Origin: Daucus carota subsp. sativus
Lineage: Eukaryota; Streptophyta; Magnoliopsida; Apiales; Apiaceae
DNA: 64,000 nt
Assembly (NCBI RefSeq): GCF_001625215.2
Contig: NC_030387.2
Span: forward strand, 36,045,606-36,109,605
Direction of reading: 5' to 3'
The position numbers and the translations under genes are program-made. This document shows, piece after piece, positions 1 to 11,825 of the stretch (position 1 is the first letter of the stretch; each line of letters starts with the position of its first letter). The notes beneath the pieces were generated by a model that did not search any database, was not told where the DNA came from, and saw only the letters and a program-made list of their open reading frames with translations.

Positions 1-3000
1 ATCGCCATACACAATTATATGTTCTTTATATGTGCGTAAGCGCCAACAACAGAAAAGAATAATAGATGAATATTATATAATTAAATATATCAATTTTAGT
101 CGACATCTTATTCCAATATTTTCATGTTTCTTGTGTCTCTTTAACATATCTGATCTTAGAAATATATATTTTATTCTAAAAACATTTCTTAAAAATTATG
201 AATAAAGTTGTGACCGGTGAATGCATTTATAGGAGTCGGGGAACAAAGATATAGAGGACGCTGGGTGAGCTTAAAATAGATGCTTTTTGATTAAAATAAA
301 AAATTGGAGGACATGATAGAGACAAGTTAAGAATAATAAGTAATTAAAGTGTTTTGGAAAGAAGCAGAGTTCCTAATATAAAATTAGTATTTCTGATTTT
401 TTATAAGTGTTTTCAGAATTTTTACACAAACTGTACAAATAAATGTTTTAATTTATAAATTCAGAACCCGGGCTGTAAACTAACGCCCCATGATGTGCTC
501 AGGAGTCAGGGATGGATGCATTTACAGAGTTTCCGCATTGATATGCCTGAGGCCTGAGGGAACCATTTATTGACATTCTACTGCTAGTTTAAGTACCCAA
601 AATATGCAACCATTTCCACCGCTCATTCCTAAAATTACGACATTGCGTACAGCCTATTGAATTTGGACCACCACTAGTTAAAGCTTCGTACAGACTTCTT
701 TATATTTGTAGAGTCATTTTTTGTACATATTTACTATAGAATTTATATCAACACTGCTATATTATCATTGAATGTGTGCATCTCGCTATCTCAGTTTTTC
801 CATTTCACTTTCTGACCGGAATGGCATGGGGTGTTAATTCTTAGGTCCACCTGCAACAACTCCACCACCTTTGAGTATTTCACGTATGATTTGTAGTTAA
901 GTTGGCTTGGACATGCATATAGATGTATGAGTGGGAGTATTCTTGAATGGACAACCTGGCTACAAAGATGGGAATCTAATGAAATTAGTATTTAATCATT
1001 AGCCTCCTCATACTTTCTATCCTTACTTTATGTGTTGGCAGCTTTATCGACCTCATTTTACAATATTTTAATAACAATGTATCATTCTATGAATAATATT
1101 TACAATATTTAATATAGAAACTATTATGTGTAATTTTATTATTTACATTAATAATACATTTATTATTATTTGTTATGTTGAGCTTGTATTCTCTTAAGAA
1201 TATATTTTTGGAATGGACAAGTTAGTGTTTATGCATTTAGTATTTTTGATAGTCGAAATCTCATATTAATAATAATTTGGTCATGTTTTATATTATAGAA
1301 AAGCTGAGCTTTTTTTGGAAAAAATATAATATGGTCGACTGGTTCTATGAAATATAAGAATAATATCCAGTTATTAATTCGAGAACGGGATTAATTTGAT
1401 CATATATTCTATTCACCCATACGAGGGGCGTGTACAAAATACAATGTCGACGGAGAAAAAACACCTATTCGGATTTGATTACGGGAGTGAAAGGGCGGAA
1501 ATTATTAGGTCGCACAATGAAATTAATCATAATCCAACTAATGATATCGCTTCGAGTGCGCAGTGGGCACCGATCTATGCTAGAGTGAATCATTTCAGGA
1601 TCAAGCTTGGCCTGTGAGCATTGACCAATGATGATGATAATATCCTTGAAATTTGAAATTATTTCACATACACTCCCAATTATTTAAGCGCATTATCAGA
1701 ATATAAGTAGCAACTTCAAGTGTCGGTCACTTCCAAAAGTATATATAGAGAAAAAGTTTCAATTTTTATTGATGAGCCTGCAAGCCTTGTCTATTGGTTT
1801 TGCGTTGTGGTGTACGTAGTGCATACTCTGGAGCAGTTCCTATCAGCATGCATGCTTCACGTTTAACAAATCGAAACATGTTATTTTTGAAGTTTTACAC
1901 ATTTTCATTTCAATTTCTTTTCGATTAACGGTATTTATGCAGGAGGGAACGGGAATCCGATTCTTCAATCTATATCTGTACCTTTTCATAATATATATTT
2001 ATCAAATAATTTTCACTATATTTTGGAACTTGAATTCTTTTATTTATTTAACCAAAAAATCCATTTATTTATTTTCTCGTGCAAAGACGTGGATACAGTG
2101 TAAAGTGGTGTCCTACTGTCCTATGTAGATTCAGCGCTTTTGTACTCCCTAGATTTTTTTTAAACAATCGTAAAATGAGTAGTACTAGTAGTAAAATTAA
2201 AAACTCACGCGACCCAAATAAATTGTCATCTTTACGCAATGAATAATTTACTCAGTAGAAAGCTGTAAGGCACTGAAATTTAATAAATACAGTGGGGGCA
2301 GTGGAATTTAATTTGGTCGAGATTAGCGAAGCATTAGATTTAAGTAGTACAGTACTACAGGGAGAAGTAGACGATAAATAAAATACTGTAAAAAACAATA
2401 TGGTATATTCCTGTGTGTATAAATAATCAGTGGTTAGTGGACATCTGGCCTATTGAACAAAGCTAAGCTAAGTGATGATCTGTAAGTGCATGTGCTTTGC
2501 AGTAAATTAATTAATCAGAGGATTTAGGAGTTGATTAGTGAGAGAATCAAATACTAATTGCCTCCCTAAGCTTCGGTATTCGCATTCTATCCCGTGGATA
2601 AAAAGACACGACTTGATACAAACCCTAACTTCCGTGTAAAGTCGATCGATATTTTATTACTGATGTTCAGGCTTTCGGTGCTGGAGAGTTTTTGTTCTTA
2701 CTATTCACATGCAGTATGTCTTTATATTACGTATAAAATTGCATGCTTGAGTGCAATTAGTGCAATTCTTTTTTACTTGCATACATAAATCGGAGAATTA
2801 TCGTCCACCTATAAACAAAACTAGTCATAAATTATTTAGTAAGAAAATGAAAGGAGAACGAAGAACTAGTACAACTGTACAAGGAAGGTGTTTGTTTGTC
2901 CTTGTTCGTTGAAAATGAGAACTTATTTCCAGATTTGCTTTACATTTATATATTAGCAGAAATAAATGAAAACAAATATATACTATTTCATGAATAAGTA

Positions 3001-4233
3001 AAATTTTCAGATAAATAAGATAAGTTTCAATATGTTATCGAAAAAGTTAGCAAGCAACTGCCACATGCACAACAATCGGTAATTTTGGGTACGCAGGCTA
3101 TAATTCAATATTTTCGCTAACTAATTTGAAGTAGAGATCCTGACGTGAGAAATTAAACACAAACAAATATTTTTTCTGTTTAATATTAGATATCCGCTCT
3201 AAAAAACATACAGTTTAGAAAAAATATTCACAAATTAATTGTATTAATTGACTATAATATATGAACTGAAATTGATAGGAAAATATAAATAAGACATATG
3301 TGAAATAAAATTGATTTTGAAAACATAAATTTATATTGAAGGCTGAAGTGAACAACTTATTTAAAATAATTTCTTTTCATAAAAATTGACCATATAAATT
3401 GAAACGAATTGAGTATTAAGATTAGACGAGACTTTAATTTACATGAGTCAGATGCATTGCTTCCGTCTATGGCAACTTATACACCGAAACTACCTTGTAG
3501 GTACGCACTCAAAGTCTCTGGATAGTGTATTAGTACAGTGAACAATACGCTAATGAACTTTGACTAATTATGCAACAACTCCGTGACGTTTTTCCAAGCA
3601 AACTTTAGAAAATGTTTGACTTTGAATACTTTTGCGTATAACATCTTTCGCGGCGAAGTTACATTTGTTAGCACTTAATTTTCGCCTTTGAATTTTAGGC
3701 AAGCAATTTAACCTATTACTGTACTTTTCTCTTGCAATATTTTCACTTCAAAAATATGGGTGAAGTGCATATCTGATTGCAACGTCAGGAGAAATCAGTT
3801 AATTTTCAAATTATGAGCATCACTATTGATCATAACACTTCAATTCAAAAATTTTATTGATGACAACATGTTAATAAGATTTATATACATTTAACATTTA
3901 ACCTTCTCCTGAGAACTGAGAAGAGTTTCATCTTTTCTCAGCTAAATTTATCTCTATTCAAAGTGTCCTCAACAGTTTTTTTATACATGCCACTATCAGC
4001 CTGATTATGACACTGAACCTCCGCTAAACTTGGATTACAAGAACTCAGAAACTGAACTTATATCTATCAAGGTCAGAAAGTAGTGAAATGATATGATGAC
4101 ACCAAGGGCAAGGATTTGGCATTTTCCAGCCTTCCAGCATCACAATCTAACAGATTTTACTAGTAACAACACCAGCCATACACATATGTAACTCTACAAT
4201 GATTCACCGTTTCTTTTCAACAAAGAAAAATGA
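1..4233. other. Intergenic DNA, no gene recognised; 3' flank of the oxidoreductase at its right end
   Basis: AT-rich sequence without a convincing coding region. About 230-490 looks like a decayed MITE-like segment: it shares phrases such as the ttttttataagtgtttt type with 16640-16860. A 73-codon open frame at 1396-1617 (plus) is somewhat more GC-rich than its surroundings, but I recognise no family in it. About 3900-4233 is probably the 3' untranslated and flanking region of the minus-strand oxidoreductase. Confidence 0.5.
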
Positions 4234-7200
4234 TCAACTCTTTCGCCTTCCAATAAATCTTGCAGGACTGAATTTTCCAAGATCAACAATAGTTGCATGA
4301 CCATCAATTACTAGCTCGGCAACAGCAGCCCCAGTGGCCGGGCCATTAAGAATACCCCAGCAATTATGCCCCGTTGCCACAAAACATCCTTTCACCCCTG
4401 GAACTTCACCGATGACTGGCGCACTGTCATCTGTACATGGCAAGAAGCAAGCTTGCTCTGCTTTCACTGTGGCTTCCCCTTCCGCCAAATGACTTGATAC
4501 ATTCTTGGCAACCTTTTTAAGGACTTCAATTGATTCTGGGTTTGGAAACACTTCTTCTGGATCATCTGGGACTTCAACCTCGGCTGACATTCCACATATA
4601 TATACCTCTCCTGTCATTAATATTTAATCAGTTGAACTCCAAAACATAGTAGTCTTTGTGAATTATGTGAGAGAAAATAATCATAGTACTTGATTCAAAA
4701 TAGTGGCCATGTTCAGCTCGCATCCCAACTTAATGAACAATTTAATGTTCACTACAGTTGGCTCCCCTGTATTAGATTAGTGCATTAACCAACAATGGAC
4801 CATACACTTCAAAGTAATCAGTCTTAAATCACAATGAAAGAAACCTTCTACAGCAGTTTGTCACAGTTCGCAGATACATATACTGTTACTATGTAGTGAA
4901 GGACAGATTTTCAACATGTATATTCATAGTATTATTTAAGAATAAGGTTGTGCAATCTTTTCCCCCCTTCTCTTTTAATATCTGCTTGCTTATATAATTA
5001 CGCCACCACCAGCAGGATCAGAAGGAGATTTGAATTTTCATTCTACAACAGAAAACTAATTGCTCAAATAATCACCCCACCACCTCCTAGATCAGAAGGA
5101 AATTCGAATTTTCAGTCTATGGAAGAACACTGATTAGTCTATCTCTTGTGAAAAGCAGTCTCAATTATAATTGTCATAGATGATCCTTCATGAACTTTCT
5201 AATATATATAATTGTCAGCATAATATACCCGCTCTATTCCAAAAAACAAGTCTCAATTAAAATTAGTTTTTGTATATGATAAAAGGAGTAGATCGTGGCT
5301 GATAGTAGAGAAATGATATTGGCTTTACAACTGGTGTGTTCATCTTTAGATGAACACTCGAAAAATTGATATAAAAATACGTGGAAGACTATAACATGTC
5401 TAACATCTTTCAAAGTCACTGAATGGACCATGTTTGTCTCAGTGCAAATGTCACTGATGCCAATGATATTTAAATAATTATGGTTACTATTCTTAAGTGT
5501 CAATTTCGCATTTGGCCTTTCTCATTATCAACATATAAACATTCTTCTGTCCCAAATAAATCATTATAAAATCTTCCGTCATATACCAGCAGTTGTGTTC
5601 TTCTTAGCATGTTGCCTCTGTTCCCACTTGTAATAAGTTGTCGATATAACATCTTTGTTGAGTTAGGTTCATTGTTTTATGGGTTGTGGGTTGAAAACTT
5701 GATATCCCTTGAATGTGCAATGTAAATGAGTCCCTCTAACAACACATGTACCATACAAATCCTGACATTCTTAAGTGAAGGATGTCCAATGTCATCTTAA
5801 GGAGTTTTCGTTCATGAATGGTCTTCGTATTCCAGTCTTCATAAATCACTCGATTTTAATATTCATATATTGTTATAAACAGCTTCCACTTAAAAGTCCT
5901 AATAATCTCTTCATATATTGTTATAAACAGCTTCCACTTAAGTCCTAATAATCTTTCTTACAGAATTGATCAGGAAATCTCTATCACGATCTTACTCTTC
6001 TTTCACACACACTATGCTATTTTACTCAGGTGTATATGGAATAGTCATTTCACGATGCACATCTTCCATTTCACATTTAAGGAGGCATAATTTGTCCAAT
6101 TATCACTTCACATTCTTGATTTAAAGTCCATCTTGACGTATTTAAATCAATTAAAAGTTCAAATACCTCCCAACTTTGTTTTGGTACACAAGTCATTCGA
6201 GAGTAGCCATCCCCAAACAAAAAGAACACTTAAGAAATATGTAAGGGGCCGAGTCGTGAGAGGTGCACACATCTATGTTCATCCCCTTTTATTTTTTTCA
6301 TAGAAAAAGCTTTACGTTTTAATTGAACAGTTCCTTCTTCTACCAATCTCTCTTCCTGAATTCGTAGTGATAAATAAGTTACTAACATAGTTAATTACAT
6401 GCAATCTTTATATTACTCTATCGCCACTAGATCGAAGTATTAGTTACAAACTTAAAATTTTCAATATTACTTTACATTGCATGATTTTCTCCATTATATA
6501 GGGTAATAACTTGTCTCTGAACCAGAAAAATTCATCCTTTTATTATTATTTCTTGACGTTGTGGGAATATCACATATTGGATTTGAAGATATTTGTGCAT
6601 ATAGTTCCTAGTTTACAAGAGAAAAGACAATAACATGTGTTAAAAATATATAACTCTTGTTTGCATAAAAAAACAGAATGTACTATTGGTTAAGATGCAC
6701 AATTAACTAAAATCCTACATTTTAAATTTGTTTTATTCATTAATAAAAGGTTTAATGAATCGGGAGTTTGCTAGGGCGCAAGTGATTCGCATTCCTACCT
6801 ACTAACTAGAAGCCTCCAAAAAATAAAATTTCCTATGAGTAAAACAATCATGATAATGGTGGAGCTTGAAGACACGAGGACAAAAGAGCTTAATAGTAAC
6901 TTTTGAAAGTTCAGCACTTAAAGAAAATGTCTATTGTTAAAACAAAATCGTTTGGAAATTAAAATCATTTTTAAAATTTCTTTTCGAGGCCACAGGCTAG
7001 AGCCTGATCAGCCCCCTTGCTTCTACCACAACTACTTTGGGCAATCCTAAACTAGATCACTTGGCCAGTTCTCGTAAAATGCAGTAACCTAACTCCTAGA
7101 AGTAGAAATCATGGAGGTTGTTTCAAATAAAACCCGGCTTCTTTGTCATCCCTTAATCATCATACTCAAGTGTTGAAATACTTATCAAATATAATTGCAA

Positions 7201-8155
7201 ATCACATAGTGAGCTCTTAAGCAAAAACATGTCTTACTTTAAATTAACATTTCCAAGGTAGTTGAAAATAGAGCAAAATACCTGTAGGACGAGGATACAC
7301 TTCAGGATCCATGGGCTTCCCACCACCAGCAGCATAATAACTCAAAAAAAGCGCATGTGGGCTAATAGCATCAGCTTCTTTAGGCTCCAAAACAATACTA
7401 TGGGCCTTAAGCCCATAAACTCTGAACAACTCATTTAACATCAACAGCTTACTTGTCCACGGCCCAAGCGCCAACACCACCGCATCAGCCTCAACAACCC
7501 TCCCTCCCTCCAACTCCACCGCCGTAACGCAACCCCCTTCCGCCACCACACTCTCCAACTTTCCGATCACTACCTCCACCCCGTGCTCCGCCACAGCCCT
7601 CGACAACAAAGTCCTCGTAAAGAGCTGCGGATGAACTTGGGCTGTAGTCTCAGGAGTCCCAATGGTCCTCACTTGCTTTGCAGGCCCATCGACCCATTGC
7701 GGAGCCCCTGGGCCTGGCCCAATACCAGATTTCGATTCAGTTACAGAAAGGCTGAGAGTCGTGAGAGGGCGATAGCCGTATGTGTTATAACCATCTAGCT
7801 CCTGAGCTAATGAACGGTGCAGATTGAAGCTCGCTCTAGCTAAGGACGAGAGGGGCCCACTGTCACACCAGTCAAGCGCTAAAAACCCGCCGGCTTTCCC
7901 GGAGGCTGCGCAGGCGATGGATGATTTCTCGACGAGAGTAACGGCGGCGCCTTTCTTGGAGAGATAGTAGGCGGCGCAGACTCCGATGACTCCGCCGCCG
8001 CAAACAACCACTTTCTTCGACGGTGAGTTTGTGGATTGAGGATTGTTATCCATAGTAGAAGATGCTTTAATTCGAGAGGCGGCGATAGTGGTCGTTTTTA
8101 CACTAAATAATGGGTTTGGTGGTACTGAGAAGTGTGCCGATGATGTCAGCGACAT
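4234..8155 (-). CDS. FAD-dependent oxidoreductase of the DAO/DadA fold, two exons, possibly organelle targeted
   Basis: Exon 1 is 8155-7282 and exon 2 is 4610-4234. The 2671-bp intron (7281-4611) has GT donor and AG acceptor, and joining in phase 1 gives 416 residues with a clean stop. A classic Rossmann dinucleotide-binding start is visible: VVVCGGGVIG at about residues 49-58, followed by an acidic residue in VTLVEK (E76). The C-terminal exon has the CFVATGHNCWGI stretch typical of the second FAD contact in D-amino-acid oxidase/glycine oxidase-type enzymes. The family oxidises amines or amino acids with FAD; the substrate is not readable here. Residues 1-34 are Ser/Thr-rich with few acidic residues, which suggests a plastid or mitochondrial transit peptide; a second Met at 35 could start a cytosolic form. 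The intron holds Copia-like debris and a 48-bp tandem duplication. Confidence 0.9.
5380..6170 (-). mobile_element. Decayed Ty1/Copia polyprotein fragments inside the oxidoreductase intron
   Basis: Minus-strand translation shows broken Copia-like pieces. Around 6080-6040 is an integrase-like HREMTIPYTPE stretch, then VEAVYNNI twice (about 5950-5860), then a GYQVFNP...NKDVI region (about 5720-5620), all in integrase order. Further 3', at about 5480-5400, is a protease-region phrase (GISDICTETN, TLKDVRHV). In intact Copia elements protease precedes integrase, so these are at least two fragments or a rearranged copy. Stops and frameshifts are frequent and no LTRs were identified. Confidence 0.55.
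5863..5954. repeat. 48-bp tandem duplication
   Basis: The phrase tcatatattgttataaacag followed by cttccactta and tcctaataatc occurs at 5863-5907 and again at 5911-5953, with a 2-bp difference. It lies in the Copia-derived integrase stretch. Confidence 0.85.
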
Positions 8156-8204
8156 TATTGGGGATTATTATCGTTGTCTGTCCAAGGATTTGCTGCCGTT
8201 AAAT

Positions 8205-8214
8205 GACACGTGTC
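8205..8214. promoter_or_regulatory. Palindromic G-box/ABRE core upstream of the oxidoreductase
   Basis: GACACGTGTC, a perfect 10-bp palindrome with an ACGT core, lies 50 bp upstream of the minus-strand start codon at 8155. Such sites bind bZIP and bHLH factors in plants. That it regulates this gene is inference from position only. Confidence 0.4.
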
Positions 8215-8376
8215 GTGCTAATTTGTTTTAGAATTTTCTTCTGGGCTTTTTGAAGTTTTGTTTGCTAACTAAACCTATACATGGGCTGTTTTTAGTTTAG
8301 GGCTTCCATTGAATTATTACCGTGTTGGAGCTTATATATGCTATTATGCTCAATGGCCCAGAAGGGTAGCTCCTTA

Positions 8377-8740
8377 GAGCAAGTGCAGTACCTCAAATTG
8401 TTGTCCTACGTCACAATTTAAAGCATTTGAATCAAATGAGTACTCCAACAATGTTCTATTGCTGCCTTTCTCAAATGCTTTATTTTTTAGGCACAAATAC
8501 GCATGCCTTAAATTATTTCTACTAATTAAAATTAGCTTTCTCTTATTTCAACACATCTCACTCCTCTCACCTTTTCATTTTCCTCCAACAATAATTCAAA
8601 TATATTAATATTTTAATAATAAAGCATAATAATAAGATATATTGTTGAAGTTGGTATATTAAAATGATGTCCTAAATCATTAGGACACTATTTTTTATTA
8701 TATTTATAAAGGAATTGCTAGGACATTGTTGGACTTGCTC
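8377..8740. mobile_element. Tourist-like MITE with gagcaagt/acttgctc ends
   Basis: Inverted ends (gagcaagtgca on the left, ttggacttgctc on the right) flank about 360 bp of AT-rich DNA with no ORF. Flanking triplets are TTA and TAA, close to the 3-bp target preference of PIF/Harbinger MITEs. The same ends recur at 15276-16044, and a half copy lies near 11935-12160. A related truncated copy seems to follow directly (about 8744-9070). Confidence 0.6.
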
Positions 8741-9083
8741 TAAGAGTAAGTCCTATGGATTACCTAAACTTGCTCCTAAACTCACATTTAGGTAATGTAC
8801 TAAAAAAAGCGCTCCAACACTCTCTTAGGGGTAGTTAAATCACTAGCACAACCTCAAATCTCCTAGCCAGAACTTATTTATAATGAACTCCTAACCATTA
8901 CCTATTTAATATTTATGAATAAAATAATCATTTCTCTCATTTTTTCTTTGTCTTTTCCCTCACTCTCTCAAATTTATAATTAAAATAATCTTAGGAAAAC
9001 AAATATAAGGATTGCTATTGGAGTTGACACTAAAAATAATTTACCTAAATCACCAAGACTCACTAGAGTCATTATTCTATATT

Positions 9084-10312
9084 GGGAAAATAGATTTTTT
9101 TGCCATCCAACTTATTATTTGTTTAGAAACCTACCACTGAACTATAATTTTTTTCCTTTTTGTCACTAATGTTAGGTTCGGACTTTTTTTTGTCACTGAT
9201 GTTAGGTTCGGATTTGATTATTAACACTATGTTATTTTTTTAGTATTATTAAAATATAGTGTTAGTCTGCAATATAATGGCGATCTGATATGTGTTTATA
9301 TCTTTATGTAGTGTCCTAGGTAGTTTACCTTGGAGGACGAGAGTTGGACATGCATTTTGAGACTCCAAAAAATTTCAAAAATTATTTTATTTTATTTTTT
9401 CTGAATAAAATTTAATGTTGGTTTTTTTTTCCTTAAAAAACGTTGGATTTTTTTTTTTGTCACTAACGTTATGTTTTGATTTGATTATTAACAATATGTT
9501 ATTTTTTTAGCATTATAAAAACATAGTGGTAGTCTGCAATATTATGGTAACATGATATGTGTCTGTAACATTATATACAGTCATCTATATGTCCCTTAGC
9601 TAGTTTACCTTGAAGTACGAGAGTTTAACAGGCATTTCAAGAACCTAAAAAATTTTGTTTTATGAATTATTTTAAGACTCCACAAAAATATAGTATCACT
9701 TGACTTTATAGTTCTTTACCACTACTGGTCACGTATTTTAAGGTTCCCACTTTTTATAAATATAGTTCCATAAGTTAATTTTGAGATTTCCTTTCTGAGT
9801 AAAAAAAATATGTATTCTCGTCCTCTAAGATAAACTACCTAGGACATATATGGAGTACTACATATAAAGATATAGACACAGATCACTATTATATTGCGGA
9901 AAACTGAAAAATAGATTTCCGAAAAATATCGTTTAGATGGTCGGAAAATTTAATAAAAGTCTGATTTTAATTAAATATAATAAAATTTCCCAAAATGCCC
10001 CTTCAAAAGTTAACGGGAACGGCAGAAGATAACGGAAAGGGTGCAAAGTGTCTACGTGTTAAAAGTAAGGGGCTGCATAGTGTTTATTCCAAAACTATTA
10101 GGTGCAATGTGCAACATATTGAAATCAAAGGGGTGCCAAATGCAATTAAATCTAAAAAGAATGACATAGTGTTAATAATCAAATCCGAACCTAACGTTAG
10201 TGACAAAAAAAAATCCGAACCTAACATTAGTGGCAAAAAAGAAAAAAATTATAGTTCAGTGGTAGGTTTCTAAACAAATAATAAGTTGGGTGGCAAAAAA
10301 GTCTATTTTCCC
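9084..10312. mobile_element. Mutator-like non-autonomous element with long inverted repeats
   Basis: The ends gggaaaataga (9084) and tctattttccc (ending 10312) begin long inverted repeats. The left arm (to about 9340) and the right arm (from about 9805) match over several hundred bases, including the phrases ttaggttcgga and accactgaactataattt. The 9 bp on each side are ttctatatt and tcctatatt (8 of 9 identical), the target-duplication length of Mutator-like elements. The right arm was itself invaded by half of the element family seen at 54073-54761 (about 9900-10160). No transposase was seen. Confidence 0.8.
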
Positions 10313-11825
10313 TCCTATATTATTAATAAGCAATGGTACATGTAATCTATTGTACTTACTCTAAACATCTTATGAAATATTTTTTGGAATTTGAATCCAA
10401 ATAAGCTTGTAATCAAATTATTCTCAAATCCATGCAGTTCTATTTTCGTTTCATTGTCATAGCTCATGCCCTACATTATTAAATCATCAGATAATTGCAT
10501 CTGTTTTCCTAAAAAGCCACGCCTATAGTCCTATATCCTCATTTCCTGTAAATTTTTTACTTAGAGAACATTATTATACAGATTGTACAGTAGCTTGATT
10601 AGTGCCCTGAACTCAATTTCAAATATAGGTGTCTTTAATGGTAACGTTAAAGTAGAATAATTCAATTGAAACAAGTGCCAACTTGACAAATACTTGTTTC
10701 ACTTCTGATAGATCTGTTATTACACTCTAAAACTACTACAAAAATATAAAACTTAGTGGCAACACCGCGAGCAAAGCTAAAATTAACGATTATAATATTA
10801 AAAAAGTCGCAAATCATAGTAGTTCCATTTGGGACAGTCAAGTGATAAGACCCCCAGTGGGATTAGCTCAAGAAAAAGTAGAAGCTGAAACTGATGTGCC
10901 AAATTACGAATCAAAGTTAATAGTAAGAATAATGACCCTGAACCTAACTATAAGAGAGATGGGCTCCATTGCAAATGGCGAACTCATTCATGGCATGCTT
11001 TCTTGGCCTTGAAATTTCACAAATAATTGGGTGTGTACGTACATGCAACTAAGCGTGGTGCGTGCTTTTTTTTCAACAAATATTCTTGTCAGTTTGCATA
11101 TCTCAACTGCCGCATTGAAGATCTGGCCCCTTGTGCTGCCTTTATTTATCGCTCGATTTTGTAGAATATAAGCGTTCCCAAATTTATCATCAGTCTACTA
11201 TATTGTGGCAAAAATATCTGATTCCCCATTTTTTTAAAGTTTTTTTTATTCTGGAATTAGAATGTGAGGAGAAAAAAGGTGAATCATGAATGTAATATTA
11301 AGTTTAAAAATGAATTATATTTTACACCCCCTTTCTTATGATGAAAAATCAATTTTATATATCTATTTTAAAAAATTGCACTTTGCATTTCACTAGTATC
11401 AAAATTTTATACAAATGACATTTTTTTATACTTGTCTGTCAAATTAGGTGCTTAACGTAATCGACTATTATATAGATATTTTCATGTATGTTAATTGTTT
11501 TTTTTTTTTTTTTGAGTTTATCGTAGCTAATCAGAATTGAGAGAGAGGTGTTAACATAAACCGAATTAGTCCGCTTTTTATCTAATAAAATTATTTGATT
11601 GGGTGGCCATGCTGAAGACAAATGTTTCTCCCAGGGTAGGTCTTTCCTGGAGTCGGTGTCTGCCAATCAAGATTAGCGAGCATAAATAAGCACATGCTAT
11701 TATTGTATTCAACGCAGTACATAAAGGGACTGCAAGTTGAATCAAGATTCAAGCCTATCACTCATGATGGTAATGTATTGAACTTAACGTCTTTTTTGTG
11801 TTGGTTAAGTAATGTTAATCGATAA
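10313..11825. other. Intergenic DNA, no gene recognised
   Basis: AT-rich sequence. I found no conserved coding phrase on either strand and no element that could be delimited. Confidence 0.5.

Noticed and set aside
1396..1617. 73-codon frame with higher GC than its flanks
   Set aside because: I could not match it to any family and saw no splice or promoter context; at most a gene fragment.
4948..5133. 61-codon frame in the oxidoreductase intron
   Set aside because: Composed of an imperfect local repeat (cgccaccacc and accccaccacc phrases followed by agatcagaagga); no sign of coding use.
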